DNA of 40,210 nucleotides from an uncultured Alphaproteobacteria bacterium (GCA_944391725.1 CALXUQ010000012.1:1-40210); one strand, 5' to 3'; positions 16,852 through 26,484 are shown, counted from the first letter of the stretch. The notes: generated by a model not told the origin, from the letters alone. Numbers and translations are program-made.

Positions 16852-17898
16852 CTATTTTTTAGCAATTACATAAAAACCGTCATAAGCCTGCAAATTCAGC
16901 CCGCGACTGTTCAAGACCTGCTCCAAGCGGTTCAAACTTCCGGTATACTCCATTCGAAACTGAACCCGACCGGCTCCGATTGCATCTTCCTTAACCGACT
17001 TCACATACGGAGCCTTGTTGAGTTCTTTGAGTAAGCGCAACCAATCTGCCACAGAGTTATATTCATAAAGCACCATCATCTCATATTTTTGGTTGTCTTC
17101 TTCCAAATTGTAACGTTTAATCCGCTCTGAGATAATCGCTTTAACTTTTGCCACTGCCGTTTTCAAATTTTCATCATCGGCATTTCCGGGAACCGTAACC
17201 GTCTGTTCGATTCCGCCACGTCCTGACGGTGCAAAAATTTTCACCTGCACCCCGCCGTTTGTATATGCGGCATCAAGAATATACACTTCATCAGCTTTGT
17301 AGTTTCTGGCCAGCCATTCTAAAGTGGCCCCATCAAATTCCAAGACATTTCCGCTGTTCAGCATTTCTTGGTTAGCCCCGGTTGCTTCCACCACACGAAA
17401 TTCAGCCAGACCGGCTCCTTCCGAATTTTCATACCAAGCCTTGCGCCACACATTTTCGGGCTCCCAAAGCCACACTTTGCCGCTTGCTTCATCATGAAAC
17501 AACGGAATAACCAACGCCCGAAAACCACTGTTTTCCGTAAAAGGGATTCCTTTTTCGGTCAGATACTGGCGCAAAATATTTTCATTAAAACTAACCTTAA
17601 GTTCGGCCATATAGCGCACATCGGAAACCTTTTCCGAAACAATAGAAACTTCTTTTACAAAATTAAGTATTTGGTTGTCATTGAGCTCTGCAACTTGCGC
17701 CACACCGTCGGCCGTGGTAATTTTTTTCAGTAGATTAATCAGCGCCTGACGATTAGCCGCCACCATAGCTTTTTCGCGTGCTTTAGCGGCATCTTTATCC
17801 ACCACATCCACCACCACGTCGGTTTCATAAATACCCGCCGCCTGCACCGGAAGTGATAGCAACATCAAGAGCGAAAGTATGAGCCCAAATTTTTTCAA
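16852..17898 (-). CDS. DUF2066-family exported protein
   Basis: 348 residues from a TTG at 17896-17898. This start is preceded by AGGAGA at good spacing and yields a clean signal peptide (LKKFGLILSLLMLLSLPVQA-A). A start further upstream would overlap ndk deeply and bury the signal. The mature part has the DUF2066 opening Y.TDVVVDV.DKDAAKAREKAM..A.RQAL..LL and a C-terminal domain ending RLEQVLNSRGLNLQAYDGFYV. Periplasmic or lipid-side role unknown. It lies 10 nt after ndk and 11 nt before the AI-2E permease, so the three form one operon. Confidence 0.8.
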   Translation of the reverse strand: MKKFGLILSLLMLLSLPVQAAGIYETDVVVDVVDKDAAKAREKAMVAANRQALINLLKKITTADGVAQVAELNDNQILNFVKEVSIVSEKVSDVRYMAELKVSFNENILRQYLTEKGIPFTENSGFRALVIPLFHDEASGKVWLWEPENVWRKAWYENSEGAGLAEFRVVEATGANQEMLNSGNVLEFDGATLEWLARNYKADEVYILDAAYTNGGVQVKIFAPSGRGGIEQTVTVPGNADDENLKTAVAKVKAIISERIKRYNLEEDNQKYEMMVLYEYNSVADWLRLLKELNKAPYVKSVKEDAIGAGRVQFRMEYTGSLNRLEQVLNSRGLNLQAYDGFYVIAKK

Positions 17899-17908
17899 CC
17901 AATTTCTC

Positions 17909-18325
17909 CTAGCCCACAATTTCCACTTCGCTAAAGAAGAACTCAATCTCACGAGCCGCACTCTCCGGAGAATCAGAGCCATGCACCGTATTTTGGTTAA
18001 TTGAAAGTGCATAAGTCTTACGAATTGTACCTTCTTCGGCTACCGCGGGGTTAGTTGCCCCCATAATTTTGCGATAAAGCGCAATGGCATTTTCAGCCTC
18101 CAGCACCTGCACCACCACCGGACCTGAGGTCATAAACTCGACCAAACCCGAGAAAAAGGCTTTACCTTTATGTTCGGCATAAAATTCTTCGGCGAACTGC
18201 GGAGAGAGGCGGATTCGCTTTTGTGCCACGATTCGCAGTCCGGCCTCTTCAATCATGGCGTTGACCTTACCGGTAATATTTCTGGCGGTTGCATCTGGTT
18301 TGATAATCGAGAGTGTTCTTTCCAT
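17909..18325 (-). CDS. ndk: Nucleoside diphosphate kinase
   Basis: 138 residues, the normal length. It transfers the gamma phosphate of ATP to NDPs through a phosphohistidine, here His115 in [12 protein letters not shown]. It begins [11 protein letters not shown], and [16 protein letters not shown] with MGATNPA..EEGTIR completes the nucleotide site. AAGGAG precedes the ATG. First gene of the ndk-DUF2066-AI-2E operon and divergent from pta; 18326-18498 holds both promoters. Confidence 0.97.
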   Translation of the reverse strand: MERTLSIIKPDATARNITGKVNAMIEEAGLRIVAQKRIRLSPQFAEEFYAEHKGKAFFSGLVEFMTSGPVVVQVLEAENAIALYRKIMGATNPAVAEEGTIRKTYALSINQNTVHGSDSPESAAREIEFFFSEVEIVG

Positions 18326-18498
18326 ATTAGCTCCTTTTTTGTGCCCAAAATTTCATAATTGCCGTTAATATATTACAATATTTTCAATAAGCAAAGTTTT
18401 TTATACCGATTTTTCCAAGTTTTTACAATTTTGATAGACTTTTAACTCTAAAAAGAGTAAACAAAAATAAAAAATCAGAACCAACAAAGGAATGTGAG

Positions 18499-19503
18499 AT
18501 GTCAGAAACAAGTTACATTGAAGGCATTTATGCCAAAGCCAGAAAATACAACAAAACCATTGTCTTGCCCGAAGGAGAAGACGAGCGTGTTTTGGAAGCC
18601 GCTCACCTGATTCGGGAAAGGAAGATAGCCGAATTAATCATTTTGGGCGATGTCAAAGCCATTCAGACCCACTTTGAGAGCCGCGGCTGGAACTTGGAAG
18701 GAATTACGCTCATTAATCCGGCCACCTCCCCCAAACTTGGTTCTTATGCCGAACTGTTGTACAACCTGCGCAAAGAAAAAGGCCTAACCCAAGAAGAAGC
18801 CGGGAAATTGGCCTTAAATGCTAACTATTTCGGTACCTTAATGATTAAATCCGGTGCCGCCGACGGTATGGTTTCGGGCGCCAATCACTCCACCGCCGAT
18901 ACAGTTCGTCCGGCTTTACAAATCATCAAATCGGCCCACAAAGACCGCGGAGTTTCTTCCATGTTCATTATGGTTTGCAACAACAAACCCTATTATTTGT
19001 CCGACTGCGCCATCAACATCAACCCCACCGCCAAAGAGCTGGCTGACATTGCCTTAGAGAGTGCGGAAAGCGTACTCAAATTTGGAGACACTCCGCGCAT
19101 TGCCATGTTGTCATATTCTACCTACGGCTCCGGCAAAGGCGAAGGCGTCGACAAGGTTAAAGAAGCCACCAAATTGGCCAAAGAAGCCTTGAGCTCAGAT
19201 GAATATAAGGACAAAAACATTACCTTAGACGGCGAACTCCAAGCCGATGCCGCTTTGGATATGACCGTTGCCAAAAAGAAAGCCCCCGGTTCTGAAGTTG
19301 CCGGTCAGGCCAATACTTTAATTTTCCCCAACATTGAAGCCGGCAATATCGGATATAAATTGCTCCAACGTTTGGGCGGAGCAGAATCTTACGGACCGAT
19401 GCTCCAAGGCTTAAATGCTCCGGTTAACGATTTGTCACGCGGATGCTCGGCCGAAGATATTGTGGGCTTGGTTGCCATCACCGTTTTACAAACAATTAAA
19501 TAA
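18499..19503 (+). CDS. pta: Phosphate acetyltransferase
   Basis: 334 residues, the short single-domain form without the N-terminal DRTGG/P-loop extension of enteric Pta. It converts acetyl-CoA and phosphate to acetyl phosphate and CoA. Seen: VLPEGEDERVLEAA at the start, SGANHSTADTVRPALQII, MLSYSTYGSGKG and ELQADAALD, then LIFPNIEAGNIGYKL and GLNAPVNDLSRGCS at the end. It sits 15 nt before ackA, making an acetate-forming, ATP-yielding operon. Confidence 0.96.
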   Translation: MSETSYIEGIYAKARKYNKTIVLPEGEDERVLEAAHLIRERKIAELIILGDVKAIQTHFESRGWNLEGITLINPATSPKLGSYAELLYNLRKEKGLTQEEAGKLALNANYFGTLMIKSGAADGMVSGANHSTADTVRPALQIIKSAHKDRGVSSMFIMVCNNKPYYLSDCAININPTAKELADIALESAESVLKFGDTPRIAMLSYSTYGSGKGEGVDKVKEATKLAKEALSSDEYKDKNITLDGELQADAALDMTVAKKKAPGSEVAGQANTLIFPNIEAGNIGYKLLQRLGGAESYGPMLQGLNAPVNDLSRGCSAEDIVGLVAITVLQTIK

Positions 19504-19518
19504 TCACGAGGTTTATCT

Positions 19519-20697
19519 ATGAAAATTTTAGTCTTAAACTCGGGTTCATCTACCCTCAAATATCAGTTGTTTAACGTAAATAACAATGATTATGAAATCA
19601 CCTGCAAAGGTAATGCCGAGCGCATTGCCCGCGATGCTTCTTTTGTCAGCATCAAATATGCCGATGGCAGCAAAAAGGAAGTGAGCGTTAATTTACCAGA
19701 CCACAACACGGCCTTAAACGAAATCTTCAAACTATTGTTAGATGGCGTGCTTAACAGCTTAAACGAGATTCATGCCATTGGGCACCGTATTGTTCAAGGC
19801 GGTGCAATTTTTAAGTCTTCGGCCCTGATTAATGAAGAAGTCATCCAGCAAATTGAAGAACTGGCGGTTTTGGCACCACTGCATAACTATGCCGCCGCTT
19901 TGGTAATTCGTGCTGTTCGAGGCGAACTGCCGAATGTTCCCCAAGTTGCAGTGTTTGATACTGCTTTTCATCAAACCATGCCGGCTGAGGCTTATACCTA
20001 TGCTTTGCCATTAGAGCAACGCAATAAATATAAGATTCGCCGCTATGGTGCTCACGGCACTTCGCACAAATTTGTGGCCCAAAGAGCCGCTGAGATTATT
20101 GGTCAAAAACACAAACTCATCACCTGCCACATTGGTAGCGGCGCTTCCATTACGGCGATTAAGGACGGAGTTTGTGTTGATACTTCCATGGGTCTGACCC
20201 CGCTGGCCGGAATCATTATGGATACCCGCTGTGGCGATATTGATCCTTATGTTCCGCTTTATATCATGAAGACCCAAAACTTGAGTGCTGATGAGGTTAA
20301 TGAAATGCTCAACAAGAAGAGCGGTAAATATGGCTTGAGCGGCTATAGCGATTCGCGCGATTTTGAGGCTGCATACCTGCGTGGAGAAACTGCCGCAATT
20401 GAGGGCATGAAATGCTATATTTACAGCATTGTCAAATTCATTGGTAGTTACATTGCGGCTCTGGGCGGAGTAGATGCCATTGTCTTTACCGCCGGTGTCG
20501 GCGAAAATTCGCCTCTGGTTCGTCAGTTGGTTTTAGAGCGCTTGAGCTATCTGGGGATTGAGTTGGATGAGGAGAAGAATAAAGTTCGCGGTGAAGAAGC
20601 TGAAATCACCAAACCCGGCTCCAAGGTTCGTGCCTTTGTCATTCCGACCAACGAGGAATTGGCCATTGCGAAAGATACCGTAGCTTTAGCTCATTAA
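19519..20697 (+). CDS. ackA: Acetate kinase
   Basis: 392 residues, standard length. It makes ATP and acetate from acetyl phosphate and ADP. Seen: VLNSGSSTLKYQLF at the N-terminus, GHRIVQGG, the catalytic FDTAFHQTMP, RRYGAHGTSH, HIGSGASI (adenosine/phosphate loop), MDTRCGDIDP and FTAGVGENSP. All catalytic positions of the ASKHA fold look intact. Translated with pta; a strong terminator follows. Confidence 0.97.
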   Translation: MKILVLNSGSSTLKYQLFNVNNNDYEITCKGNAERIARDASFVSIKYADGSKKEVSVNLPDHNTALNEIFKLLLDGVLNSLNEIHAIGHRIVQGGAIFKSSALINEEVIQQIEELAVLAPLHNYAAALVIRAVRGELPNVPQVAVFDTAFHQTMPAEAYTYALPLEQRNKYKIRRYGAHGTSHKFVAQRAAEIIGQKHKLITCHIGSGASITAIKDGVCVDTSMGLTPLAGIIMDTRCGDIDPYVPLYIMKTQNLSADEVNEMLNKKSGKYGLSGYSDSRDFEAAYLRGETAAIEGMKCYIYSIVKFIGSYIAALGGVDAIVFTAGVGENSPLVRQLVLERLSYLGIELDEEKNKVRGEEAEITKPGSKVRAFVIPTNEELAIAKDTVALAH

Positions 20698-20718
20698 TAA
20701 AAAAGTACCACTACCATA

Positions 20719-20748
20719 AATCCCCAAGAAATTTCTTGGGGATTTTTA
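20719..20748 (+). terminator. Intrinsic terminator after ackA
   Basis: Near-perfect palindrome: AATCCCCAAGAA (20719-20730) with TTCTTGGGGATT (20733-20744), then T residues. The rest of 20749-20932 shows nothing definite. Confidence 0.88.
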
Positions 20749-20932
20749 TTATGCTTTTGAGAATATGCACTTGGACAGCAAATGTTCTAACTCATAAATC
20801 AATTTGAATAAACGCCAACTTTTCCGCTGGTTACAAGCACCGCAGATAACCGATATTATTATGTTTTTTCTTCTCCGACACTCCGCAGTTAAACTATATT
20901 TCCTTTTTCTTTCCTCCTCCGATAGTCTTATT

Positions 20933-21610
20933 CTATTTTGACGCTATGTTTTTTGCCTTCAGCATTGCAGCTTTCATTGCCACATTTAGCAACGATTTAT
21001 CTTTTTTCGGTGACGCGGGCTTATCTCCACTCAAATCTGCCAAACCACGCAGCGCCATTAATTTCAGCGCCATGTTAATCGGCTTATCATTTCCAGGTTC
21101 CCGATTGTCACTTTCAACCGTTTGTGCATCGTGCTTACTTTCTTGTTGGTTAATTTCTTGTTGCACTTCTTGGCTAAATTGCTCCGGCTTTTGCGTTTCT
21201 TCGGCAAAATTATGGCTCTGCACTTTTTCGCGCAATTCTTGTTTTTCTTTTTCTGATAAATAGCTGGCATTAATCTGGCTAATGGTTTCTTGCTGAGCTT
21301 TGCTCATTCCATCTGCTCCGGTTTTAAGATTAGTCAGTTTCTCTCCGCGTTCGATGGCATCTTTGAGTTCCTTTTGCTCGCCGCGCACTTCAACTTTGCC
21401 CTCACCGGTAATATCCACTTGGGTTGATGCCCCATGCTTATCGGTCACCTTAAAACGCCGTCGATCCCCCATCACCGACTTTTCTTCTTCCACCTTAAAA
21501 TTTTTGCCATCACTACCATAGCGCAAATTTTCTTGTATGCGCTCTGCCGCCGCCCGTTGTTCGGCTAAATTATTATCATCACCTTTTTCTGTTACGTCTT
21601 GTTTAGTCAT
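20933..21610 (-). CDS. Highly charged hypothetical protein
   Basis: 225 residues from the ATG at 21608-21610 (a start six codons earlier has its GGAG only 2 nt away). The protein is rich in Lys, Glu and Gln, with no signal peptide or membrane segment. A central part (RRRFKVTDKHGASTQVDITGEGKVEVRGEQKELKDAI, about 50-90) looks like short beta strands; long predicted coiled or disordered helices follow, then a basic C-terminal helix pair (ALKLMALRGLADL; NVAMKAAMLKAKN). I do not recognise a family. It is monocistronic between the kdsB terminator and the ackA terminator region. Confidence 0.6.
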   Translation of the reverse strand: MTKQDVTEKGDDNNLAEQRAAAERIQENLRYGSDGKNFKVEEEKSVMGDRRRFKVTDKHGASTQVDITGEGKVEVRGEQKELKDAIERGEKLTNLKTGADGMSKAQQETISQINASYLSEKEKQELREKVQSHNFAEETQKPEQFSQEVQQEINQQESKHDAQTVESDNREPGNDKPINMALKLMALRGLADLSGDKPASPKKDKSLLNVAMKAAMLKAKNIASK

Positions 21611-21672
21611 CAACTTATCTCTACACATATCTCCACCATTATTAGCTTATCATAAAAAGGCTTAATGATAAA

Positions 21673-21709
21673 TAAAAAAAATCACCTTGTATAAACAAAG
21701 TGATTTTTT
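21673..21709 (-). terminator. Intrinsic terminator after kdsB
   Basis: Stem AAAAATCAC (21677-21685) with GTGATTTTT (21700-21708), extended by CTTG/CAAAG, with a T run on the minus strand. Confidence 0.8.
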
Positions 21710-21729
21710 AAGTTTAAGTTCTTTCAAAC

Positions 21730-22503
21730 TTATTTGATAAAGCGTCTGGCCTCGGCCAATTCTTCAGGAGTATTGATATCTGCCGGAGCCTCTTCTACCA
21801 ATTTGAGCTTATCAATCAGCATGGCCCGAATGGTCATACCGTTTTCCAAAGCTCGCAATTGCTCCAAAGATTCCCGATTTTCCAGCACTCCAACCGGCAG
21901 ATTGACAATTTTAGCCAGCGAACTTGCCCGATATACATAAATTCCGATATGATGATACAAATCCTGATTAGGACATTTTTCCGGATTGCGAGTATAAGGA
22001 GCCACCGCGCGCGTAAAATACAAACAACGACCTTCTTTTTCGCCCTCGCGCAAACCCATCACAATTTTGACATTAGTGGGGTTTTCGGCATCTTCCTTGC
22101 GCTTAAACACCATTCCGCAAGTGGCAATATCACATCCGGTCCGCTCAATCATCTCAATCAAACGATTATTAATCGCCGGATCCACATTCAGACCATCGCC
22201 TTGGAAATTTACCACAATGTCATACTTGCTGCCATCCGGATCAATTTGTTTTAAGGCCGCTGCAATCCGATCCGTCCCCGATGGCAAAGACGGATCCGTC
22301 AACAAAGCCTTTGCCCCAAACTTGGCGCATTCATCCAAAATCACTTGGTCGCCTGCCGCCACATAAATATCGCCCTCAATGGTTTTCTTCACATTTTCAT
22401 ACACCCGCTGGATTAAGGTTTTGCCGTTAATATCCACCAGCGGCTTGTTCGGCAAACGAGAAGAAGCCATGCGCACCGGAATCATCGTCACAATTTTACT
22501 CAT
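21730..22503 (-). CDS. kdsB: 3-deoxy-manno-octulosonate cytidylyltransferase (CMP-KDO synthetase)
   Basis: 257 residues from the second of two adjacent ATGs (22501-22503), which has GGGAG 6 nt upstream; a longer frame upstream has no family similarity. It activates KDO with CTP for lipopolysaccharide core synthesis. Seen: MIPVRMASSRLPNKPL (nucleotide binding), VVNFQGDGLNVDP (metal/nucleotide QGD motif), HIGIYVYR and LEQLRALENGM near the end. It is divergent from queA across 78 nt. Confidence 0.94.
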   Translation of the reverse strand: MSKIVTMIPVRMASSRLPNKPLVDINGKTLIQRVYENVKKTIEGDIYVAAGDQVILDECAKFGAKALLTDPSLPSGTDRIAAALKQIDPDGSKYDIVVNFQGDGLNVDPAINNRLIEMIERTGCDIATCGMVFKRKEDAENPTNVKIVMGLREGEKEGRCLYFTRAVAPYTRNPEKCPNQDLYHHIGIYVYRASSLAKIVNLPVGVLENRESLEQLRALENGMTIRAMLIDKLKLVEEAPADINTPEELAEARRFIK

Positions 22504-22581
22504 CATAAACTCCCAAAAAAAGTCATTGTGTTTTTTTTCGATATACACTATAACAGCAAAAAAATAAAGGAATTTAATACA

Positions 22582-23664
22582 ATGAAAGTGGATATTTTTG
22601 ACTTTGAGCTCGACCGCAGTCTGATTGCCGACCGCCCGGCCGAACCTCGCGATGCTTGCCGCCTTTTGGATATGTCCGAAGTTGGGCAAATCAAAGACCG
22701 ATTTTTTTACGAACTTCCCGATTTGTTAGATGAAGGCGATGTTTTAGTGCTAAACGATACTAAGGTAATCCCCGCCCGACTATATGGTGCCCGCGGCGAT
22801 GCTTTGGTTGAAGTCACTTTATACCGCCCCGAAGATGGTCTTACTTGGCACTCGTTTATCAAAAATGCCAAACGCCTACACCCTGGCGACATTATCCGCT
22901 TTTATACCAGCACCATCACTCCGGGAAATTCCGATTTCATGGCCGAAGTCATCGAGAAAAACGGCGAAGAAGGCGTGGTCATTCGTTTTTCTTGCACTCA
23001 TGACGATTTAGGCCGCAAACTTGAGCAATACGGTTCCATGCCGCTTCCGCCCTACATCAAACGCGACAAACCATCAGGCGATTTGTGGGATAAATATAAT
23101 GATAAAGAAAATTACCAAACCGTCTATGCCAAACACGAAGGTGCCGTTGCCGCCCCCACTGCCGGATTGCACTTCACCCCCCGCGTTTTTGAAGCGCTAG
23201 AGAAAAAAGGCGTCAAAAAAGTCTTTCTCACTCTTCATGTCGGCGCCGGAACTTTTCTGCCGGTTAAGGTTGAAGATACCAAAGACCACAAAATGCACAC
23301 CGAGTACGGCATTATCACCCCTGAGGCCGCCGAGCTGATTAATCAGGCCAAAGCCGCTGGCAAAAAGATTATTGCCGTTGGCACTACTTCACTCCGCTTA
23401 TTGGAAACCGCGGCCGATGAGCAGGGCATTTTGCACCCCTTTGCCGGAGACACCGGAATTTTCATTACCCCCGGCTATAAGTTTAAGATGATAGATTATC
23501 TCATCACCAACTTTCACCTACCCAAATCCACCTTGTTTATGTTGGTTTGCGCCGTTGCCGGAATTGATGCCATGAAAGCCGGATATCAACACGCCATGGA
23601 GCAAAAATACCATTTTTATTCTTATGGCGATAGCTCAATTTTAAAATGCGTAAATAAAATTTAA
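22582..23664 (+). CDS. queA: S-adenosylmethionine:tRNA ribosyltransferase-isomerase QueA
   Basis: 360 residues from the ATG at 22582; the frame is open upstream, but the family begins at MKVDIFDFELDRSLIADRPA. It builds epoxyqueuosine in tRNA (wobble G34) from SAM. Seen: RDACRLL, LVLNDTKVIPARLYG, GSMPLPPYIKR, YQTVYAKHEGAVAAPTAGLHF, HVGAGTFLPVKVED and NFHLPKSTLFMLVCAVAG. Other queuosine genes are not in the window. The upstream gap to kdsB must hold its promoter. Confidence 0.96.
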   Translation: MKVDIFDFELDRSLIADRPAEPRDACRLLDMSEVGQIKDRFFYELPDLLDEGDVLVLNDTKVIPARLYGARGDALVEVTLYRPEDGLTWHSFIKNAKRLHPGDIIRFYTSTITPGNSDFMAEVIEKNGEEGVVIRFSCTHDDLGRKLEQYGSMPLPPYIKRDKPSGDLWDKYNDKENYQTVYAKHEGAVAAPTAGLHFTPRVFEALEKKGVKKVFLTLHVGAGTFLPVKVEDTKDHKMHTEYGIITPEAAELINQAKAAGKKIIAVGTTSLRLLETAADEQGILHPFAGDTGIFITPGYKFKMIDYLITNFHLPKSTLFMLVCAVAGIDAMKAGYQHAMEQKYHFYSYGDSSILKCVNKI

Positions 23665-23707
23665 ACCATATTAGCTTATACTTCCTCCTCGCAAAGGAGA
23701 GCCTAAG

Positions 23708-24880
23708 TTGAAAAAGTTGATTGCATGGTTTAAGGGGATTTTTCCGCTGTTGCAGAATATGTTTCTGCCGGCATTGCTAACTGCCGCCACCATCGTCTGG
23801 TTCTATGCGCATGACAACATCAGCCGTCCCACGCTCCTTACCCTGCACCACTTGTTTTATTTGTTGGGCTTTGGCATTTTCATCGCTTTGCTCTACTTCA
23901 ACCAGAACAAAGGCTTGTTCTTCACCCTGTGCCTACTCATTGCCTATACCTTGCTCAATCGGCTCAAATACATCACCCCGGACAACTTTTGGGAAACTCC
24001 CGCTTTCCTCAATCTTAGTGTGTTGTTGCCCGTGAGTTTGCTGATATTTTATTTTTTGCCCGAACACAAATTGCTCAAACGCTACAATGTCCATTTATTG
24101 TTGGGTATGTTAAGTATTTATAGCTTAGGCGAACAACTTAGCCATCACAATATTTCTCTTTCCATCGAAAATTTTGAAACTTATGGCTGTTTGAGCAGCT
24201 TAGGTTTATTGAGTTTTGGTCTGTGCCTAATCGCTTTTTACATTCGTACCGTTTCAAGCGGACAAATTATGGATTATAGCCTCTTTTTTGCCACCATTTT
24301 AACCGGCTTTGGTTTTTATTACGCCTCTGAGCCGCATGCTTTGGTTCTGTTCTTTAGTTTGAGCCTTATCATCATCTGTTTGGGCTTAAGCGAAGAACTC
24401 TACAACGACATCTACAAAGACCGCCTGACCGGCTTTGGCAGTCGCAATGCCTTTGTCATTCAGTCCAAAAAATTTCCGCTCAAATACAGTGTCGGCATTG
24501 TCCGTATTGACAATTATGACAACCTCAAAAAAGCCTTTGGCAAACGCGGCCGAAAACAGCTGATGAAAATGATTTCCGAACGTATCTCATCAGTTGAAAC
24601 CGATGCAATCATTTACCGCTATGGCGATGATGAATTAGCGCTGATCTTTAAGGATGAAGACAAAAACACCGCCTACAATCAAATGGAACAAATCCGCCGC
24701 AGCGTTGCTTCTGCCGAGTTTATGTTAGCTAAAGCCAAGAAGCCGGTCAAACTAACCATTTCCGGCAGTGTTTCCGAGAAAAAACGCAGTGACGCCAACG
24801 CTCTGGAAGTTTTGAGCCGCGTGCATAAAACCTTGCAAAAGACCTCTGCTTTTAGCTTTAACATCACCTCTAAGGCTTAA
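23708..24880 (+). CDS. Membrane protein with degenerate GGDEF domain
   Basis: 390 residues: about seven or eight membrane segments in residues 1-230, then a C-terminal domain with the diguanylate cyclase layout. The metal-binding start is DRLTGFGSRNAF (238-249), matching DxLTGLxNRxxF. The active-site loop reads YGDDEL at 305-310 where cyclases have GG(D/E)EF, so the first Gly-Gly pair and the final Phe are changed. Cyclase activity is therefore doubtful; a GTP- or c-di-GMP-sensing or purely structural role is possible. The stop overlaps the convergent lgt stop by 4 nt. It follows queA by 43 nt and may be co-transcribed. Confidence 0.75.
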   Translation: MKKLIAWFKGIFPLLQNMFLPALLTAATIVWFYAHDNISRPTLLTLHHLFYLLGFGIFIALLYFNQNKGLFFTLCLLIAYTLLNRLKYITPDNFWETPAFLNLSVLLPVSLLIFYFLPEHKLLKRYNVHLLLGMLSIYSLGEQLSHHNISLSIENFETYGCLSSLGLLSFGLCLIAFYIRTVSSGQIMDYSLFFATILTGFGFYYASEPHALVLFFSLSLIIICLGLSEELYNDIYKDRLTGFGSRNAFVIQSKKFPLKYSVGIVRIDNYDNLKKAFGKRGRKQLMKMISERISSVETDAIIYRYGDDELALIFKDEDKNTAYNQMEQIRRSVASAEFMLAKAKKPVKLTISGSVSEKKRSDANALEVLSRVHKTLQKTSAFSFNITSKA

Positions 24881-25674
24881 GCTTTTTTCGTCCGCAAAAT
24901 ATAAGCAATCACACCTGCCCCAACCAGTATTAACGGCACCGACAACATTTGCCCCATCGTAATATGTCCAAAGAAAAAGCCGAGTTGGGCATCAGGCTCT
25001 CTGAAACGCTCCATCGAAATTCGGAATATGCCGTAAAGTGTAATAAACAACGCCGACACCAAACCCTGATGTTCCCGCACATATTTGTATCGCCACAAAA
25101 AGTTTAGGACTGCAAACATCACCAAACCTTCAAAAAAAGCCTCATAGAGCTGCGAGGGATGACGCGGCAAATATCCGCCGTTTGGGAAACGCACCGCCCA
25201 AGGAACATCAGTCACCCGTCCCCAAAGTTCATCATTTACAAAATTCGCCAAACGTCCGCAAAAAATTCCGATTGGCGCATATAGCACAATCAAATCGGTA
25301 ATACTAAGAAAGGGACGCTGATTTTTCTTGGCAAACAGCCATGCCGCGAACACCACACCAAGCACCCCGCCATGGAAAGACATACCGCCTTTCCAGACTT
25401 GCAAAATCAACCATGGCTGATATAAAAAGTCGCTTCCGCCATAAAAAATAACATAGCCGAGCCGCCCGCCTAAGATAATCCCCAAAGTCACATAAAAAAC
25501 CAAATCCTCAAGTTGAGCATATGACAACGGCAATTTATATTTGGCAATATTGCGCCGCACCAAAAACCACGCCGCCACAATCCCGAACAAATATGCCATT
25601 GAATACCACCGAATAGCAATCGGCCCAATCGTAAACATGATTGGCGAAACTTCAGGAAAATCAAGACCGGTCAT
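24877..25674 (-). CDS. lgt: Prolipoprotein diacylglyceryl transferase
   Basis: 265 residues, about seven membrane segments. It transfers diacylglycerol from phosphatidylglycerol to the lipobox Cys of prolipoproteins. Seen: IRWYSMAYLFGI near 22-33, LGGRLGYVIFYG, KGGMSFHGGVLGV, the Lgt signature GRLANFVNDELWGRVTDVPWAVRFP and HPSQLYEA, then RFREPDAQLG and MGQMLSVPLI. All conserved positions look intact. AGAGGA precedes the ATG. Converges with the GGDEF-like gene. Confidence 0.96.
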   Translation of the reverse strand: MTGLDFPEVSPIMFTIGPIAIRWYSMAYLFGIVAAWFLVRRNIAKYKLPLSYAQLEDLVFYVTLGIILGGRLGYVIFYGGSDFLYQPWLILQVWKGGMSFHGGVLGVVFAAWLFAKKNQRPFLSITDLIVLYAPIGIFCGRLANFVNDELWGRVTDVPWAVRFPNGGYLPRHPSQLYEAFFEGLVMFAVLNFLWRYKYVREHQGLVSALFITLYGIFRISMERFREPDAQLGFFFGHITMGQMLSVPLILVGAGVIAYILRTKKA

Positions 25675-25914
25675 TTTTTCTGTCCTCTTATTTTCATCAA
25701 ATTATTAACACTATATTAAAATAAAAAAAAATATCCACACTAAAAAAAACTATTTTTTTTGACATCAAATAACAAATTGATTTTATGTATTTTTATTTTG
25801 CAAAACACAATTTTTACTGCGGATAAAGTGGAAAACTTTTTAATGTTTATTGTCTTAACCGACTCGGGGTGGCAATCTGAAAACACGCCAGAAAAACAAA
25901 GGAGCAAAAAAGAC

Positions 25915-26415
25915 ATGCAAACGGCAAAGAACCTGCCACTTTCCTACAACCCGATTGATATTGTGGAAAACATTTTTTCCACCAGCTCGTATGAATTGGA
26001 AAGAAGAAATCTCAACGAAGTAGTCATAGAAGTTCAGGGCAAATGGAACAATATGTTATTGTTTTTTGCCTGGGAAGCCAGCATGCAGTGCTTGCACCTA
26101 TCATGTTTAATGGATATTGAAAGCACCATTGAAGACCGCAGCAAAATTTTTGAGTTGTTGGCAATGGTCAATGAAGAACTTTGGGTTGGTCATTTTTCCT
26201 ATTGGGCCGAACAAAAAATGCCGGTATTCAAACATTCCATTTTGCTCAACTCTGACGAAGGAGAAGTTTTTGAAAGCAAACTCAGTCAGGTGATTGATAT
26301 TGCCATTAAAGAATGTGAGCGTATGTATCCCATTTTTAAGGTTGTGCTCACCAAAGGCATGTCACCTCAGCAAGCTCTCTACCCCATGATGATGGAAACC
26401 GTCGGCCAAGCCTAA
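25915..26415 (+). CDS. YbjN-domain protein
   Basis: 166 residues from the ATG at 25915, which is preceded by AAAGGAG; the open frame reaches further upstream but through AT-rich, non-conserved sequence. The protein has the alphaproteobacterial YbjN pattern: NPIDIVENIF, VVIEVQGKW, MLLFFAWE, CLMDIE, FELLAMVNEELWVGHF and MPVFKHSI. Family members resemble type III secretion chaperone folds, and their role (linked to stress and motility in enterobacteria) is not settled. Convergent with the next gene; a shared terminator lies between. Confidence 0.85.
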   Translation: MQTAKNLPLSYNPIDIVENIFSTSSYELERRNLNEVVIEVQGKWNNMLLFFAWEASMQCLHLSCLMDIESTIEDRSKIFELLAMVNEELWVGHFSYWAEQKMPVFKHSILLNSDEGEVFESKLSQVIDIAIKECERMYPIFKVVLTKGMSPQQALYPMMMETVGQA

Positions 26416-26440
26416 GGCAAATCTCAGACAAGCTTTAATC

Positions 26441-26472
26441 AAAAAAAAGCCCCGCAATTGCAGGGCTTTTTT
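26441..26472. terminator. Bidirectional terminator between convergent genes
   Basis: Stem AAAAGCCC (26445-26452) with GGGCTTTT (26463-26470) enclosing the palindrome GCAATTGC; A run on the left, T run on the right. Confidence 0.85.
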
Positions 26473-26484
26473 ATCGCGTAAAGA

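Noticed and set aside
17899-18012. Long N-terminal extension of the DUF2066 protein
   Set aside because: Overlaps the ndk end and would place a signal peptide internally; the TTG start with AGGAGA is better.
22504-22689. N-terminal extension of kdsB
   Set aside because: Runs across the queA promoter and start, and no similarity to the family; the ATG at 22501-22503 has a GGGAG site.
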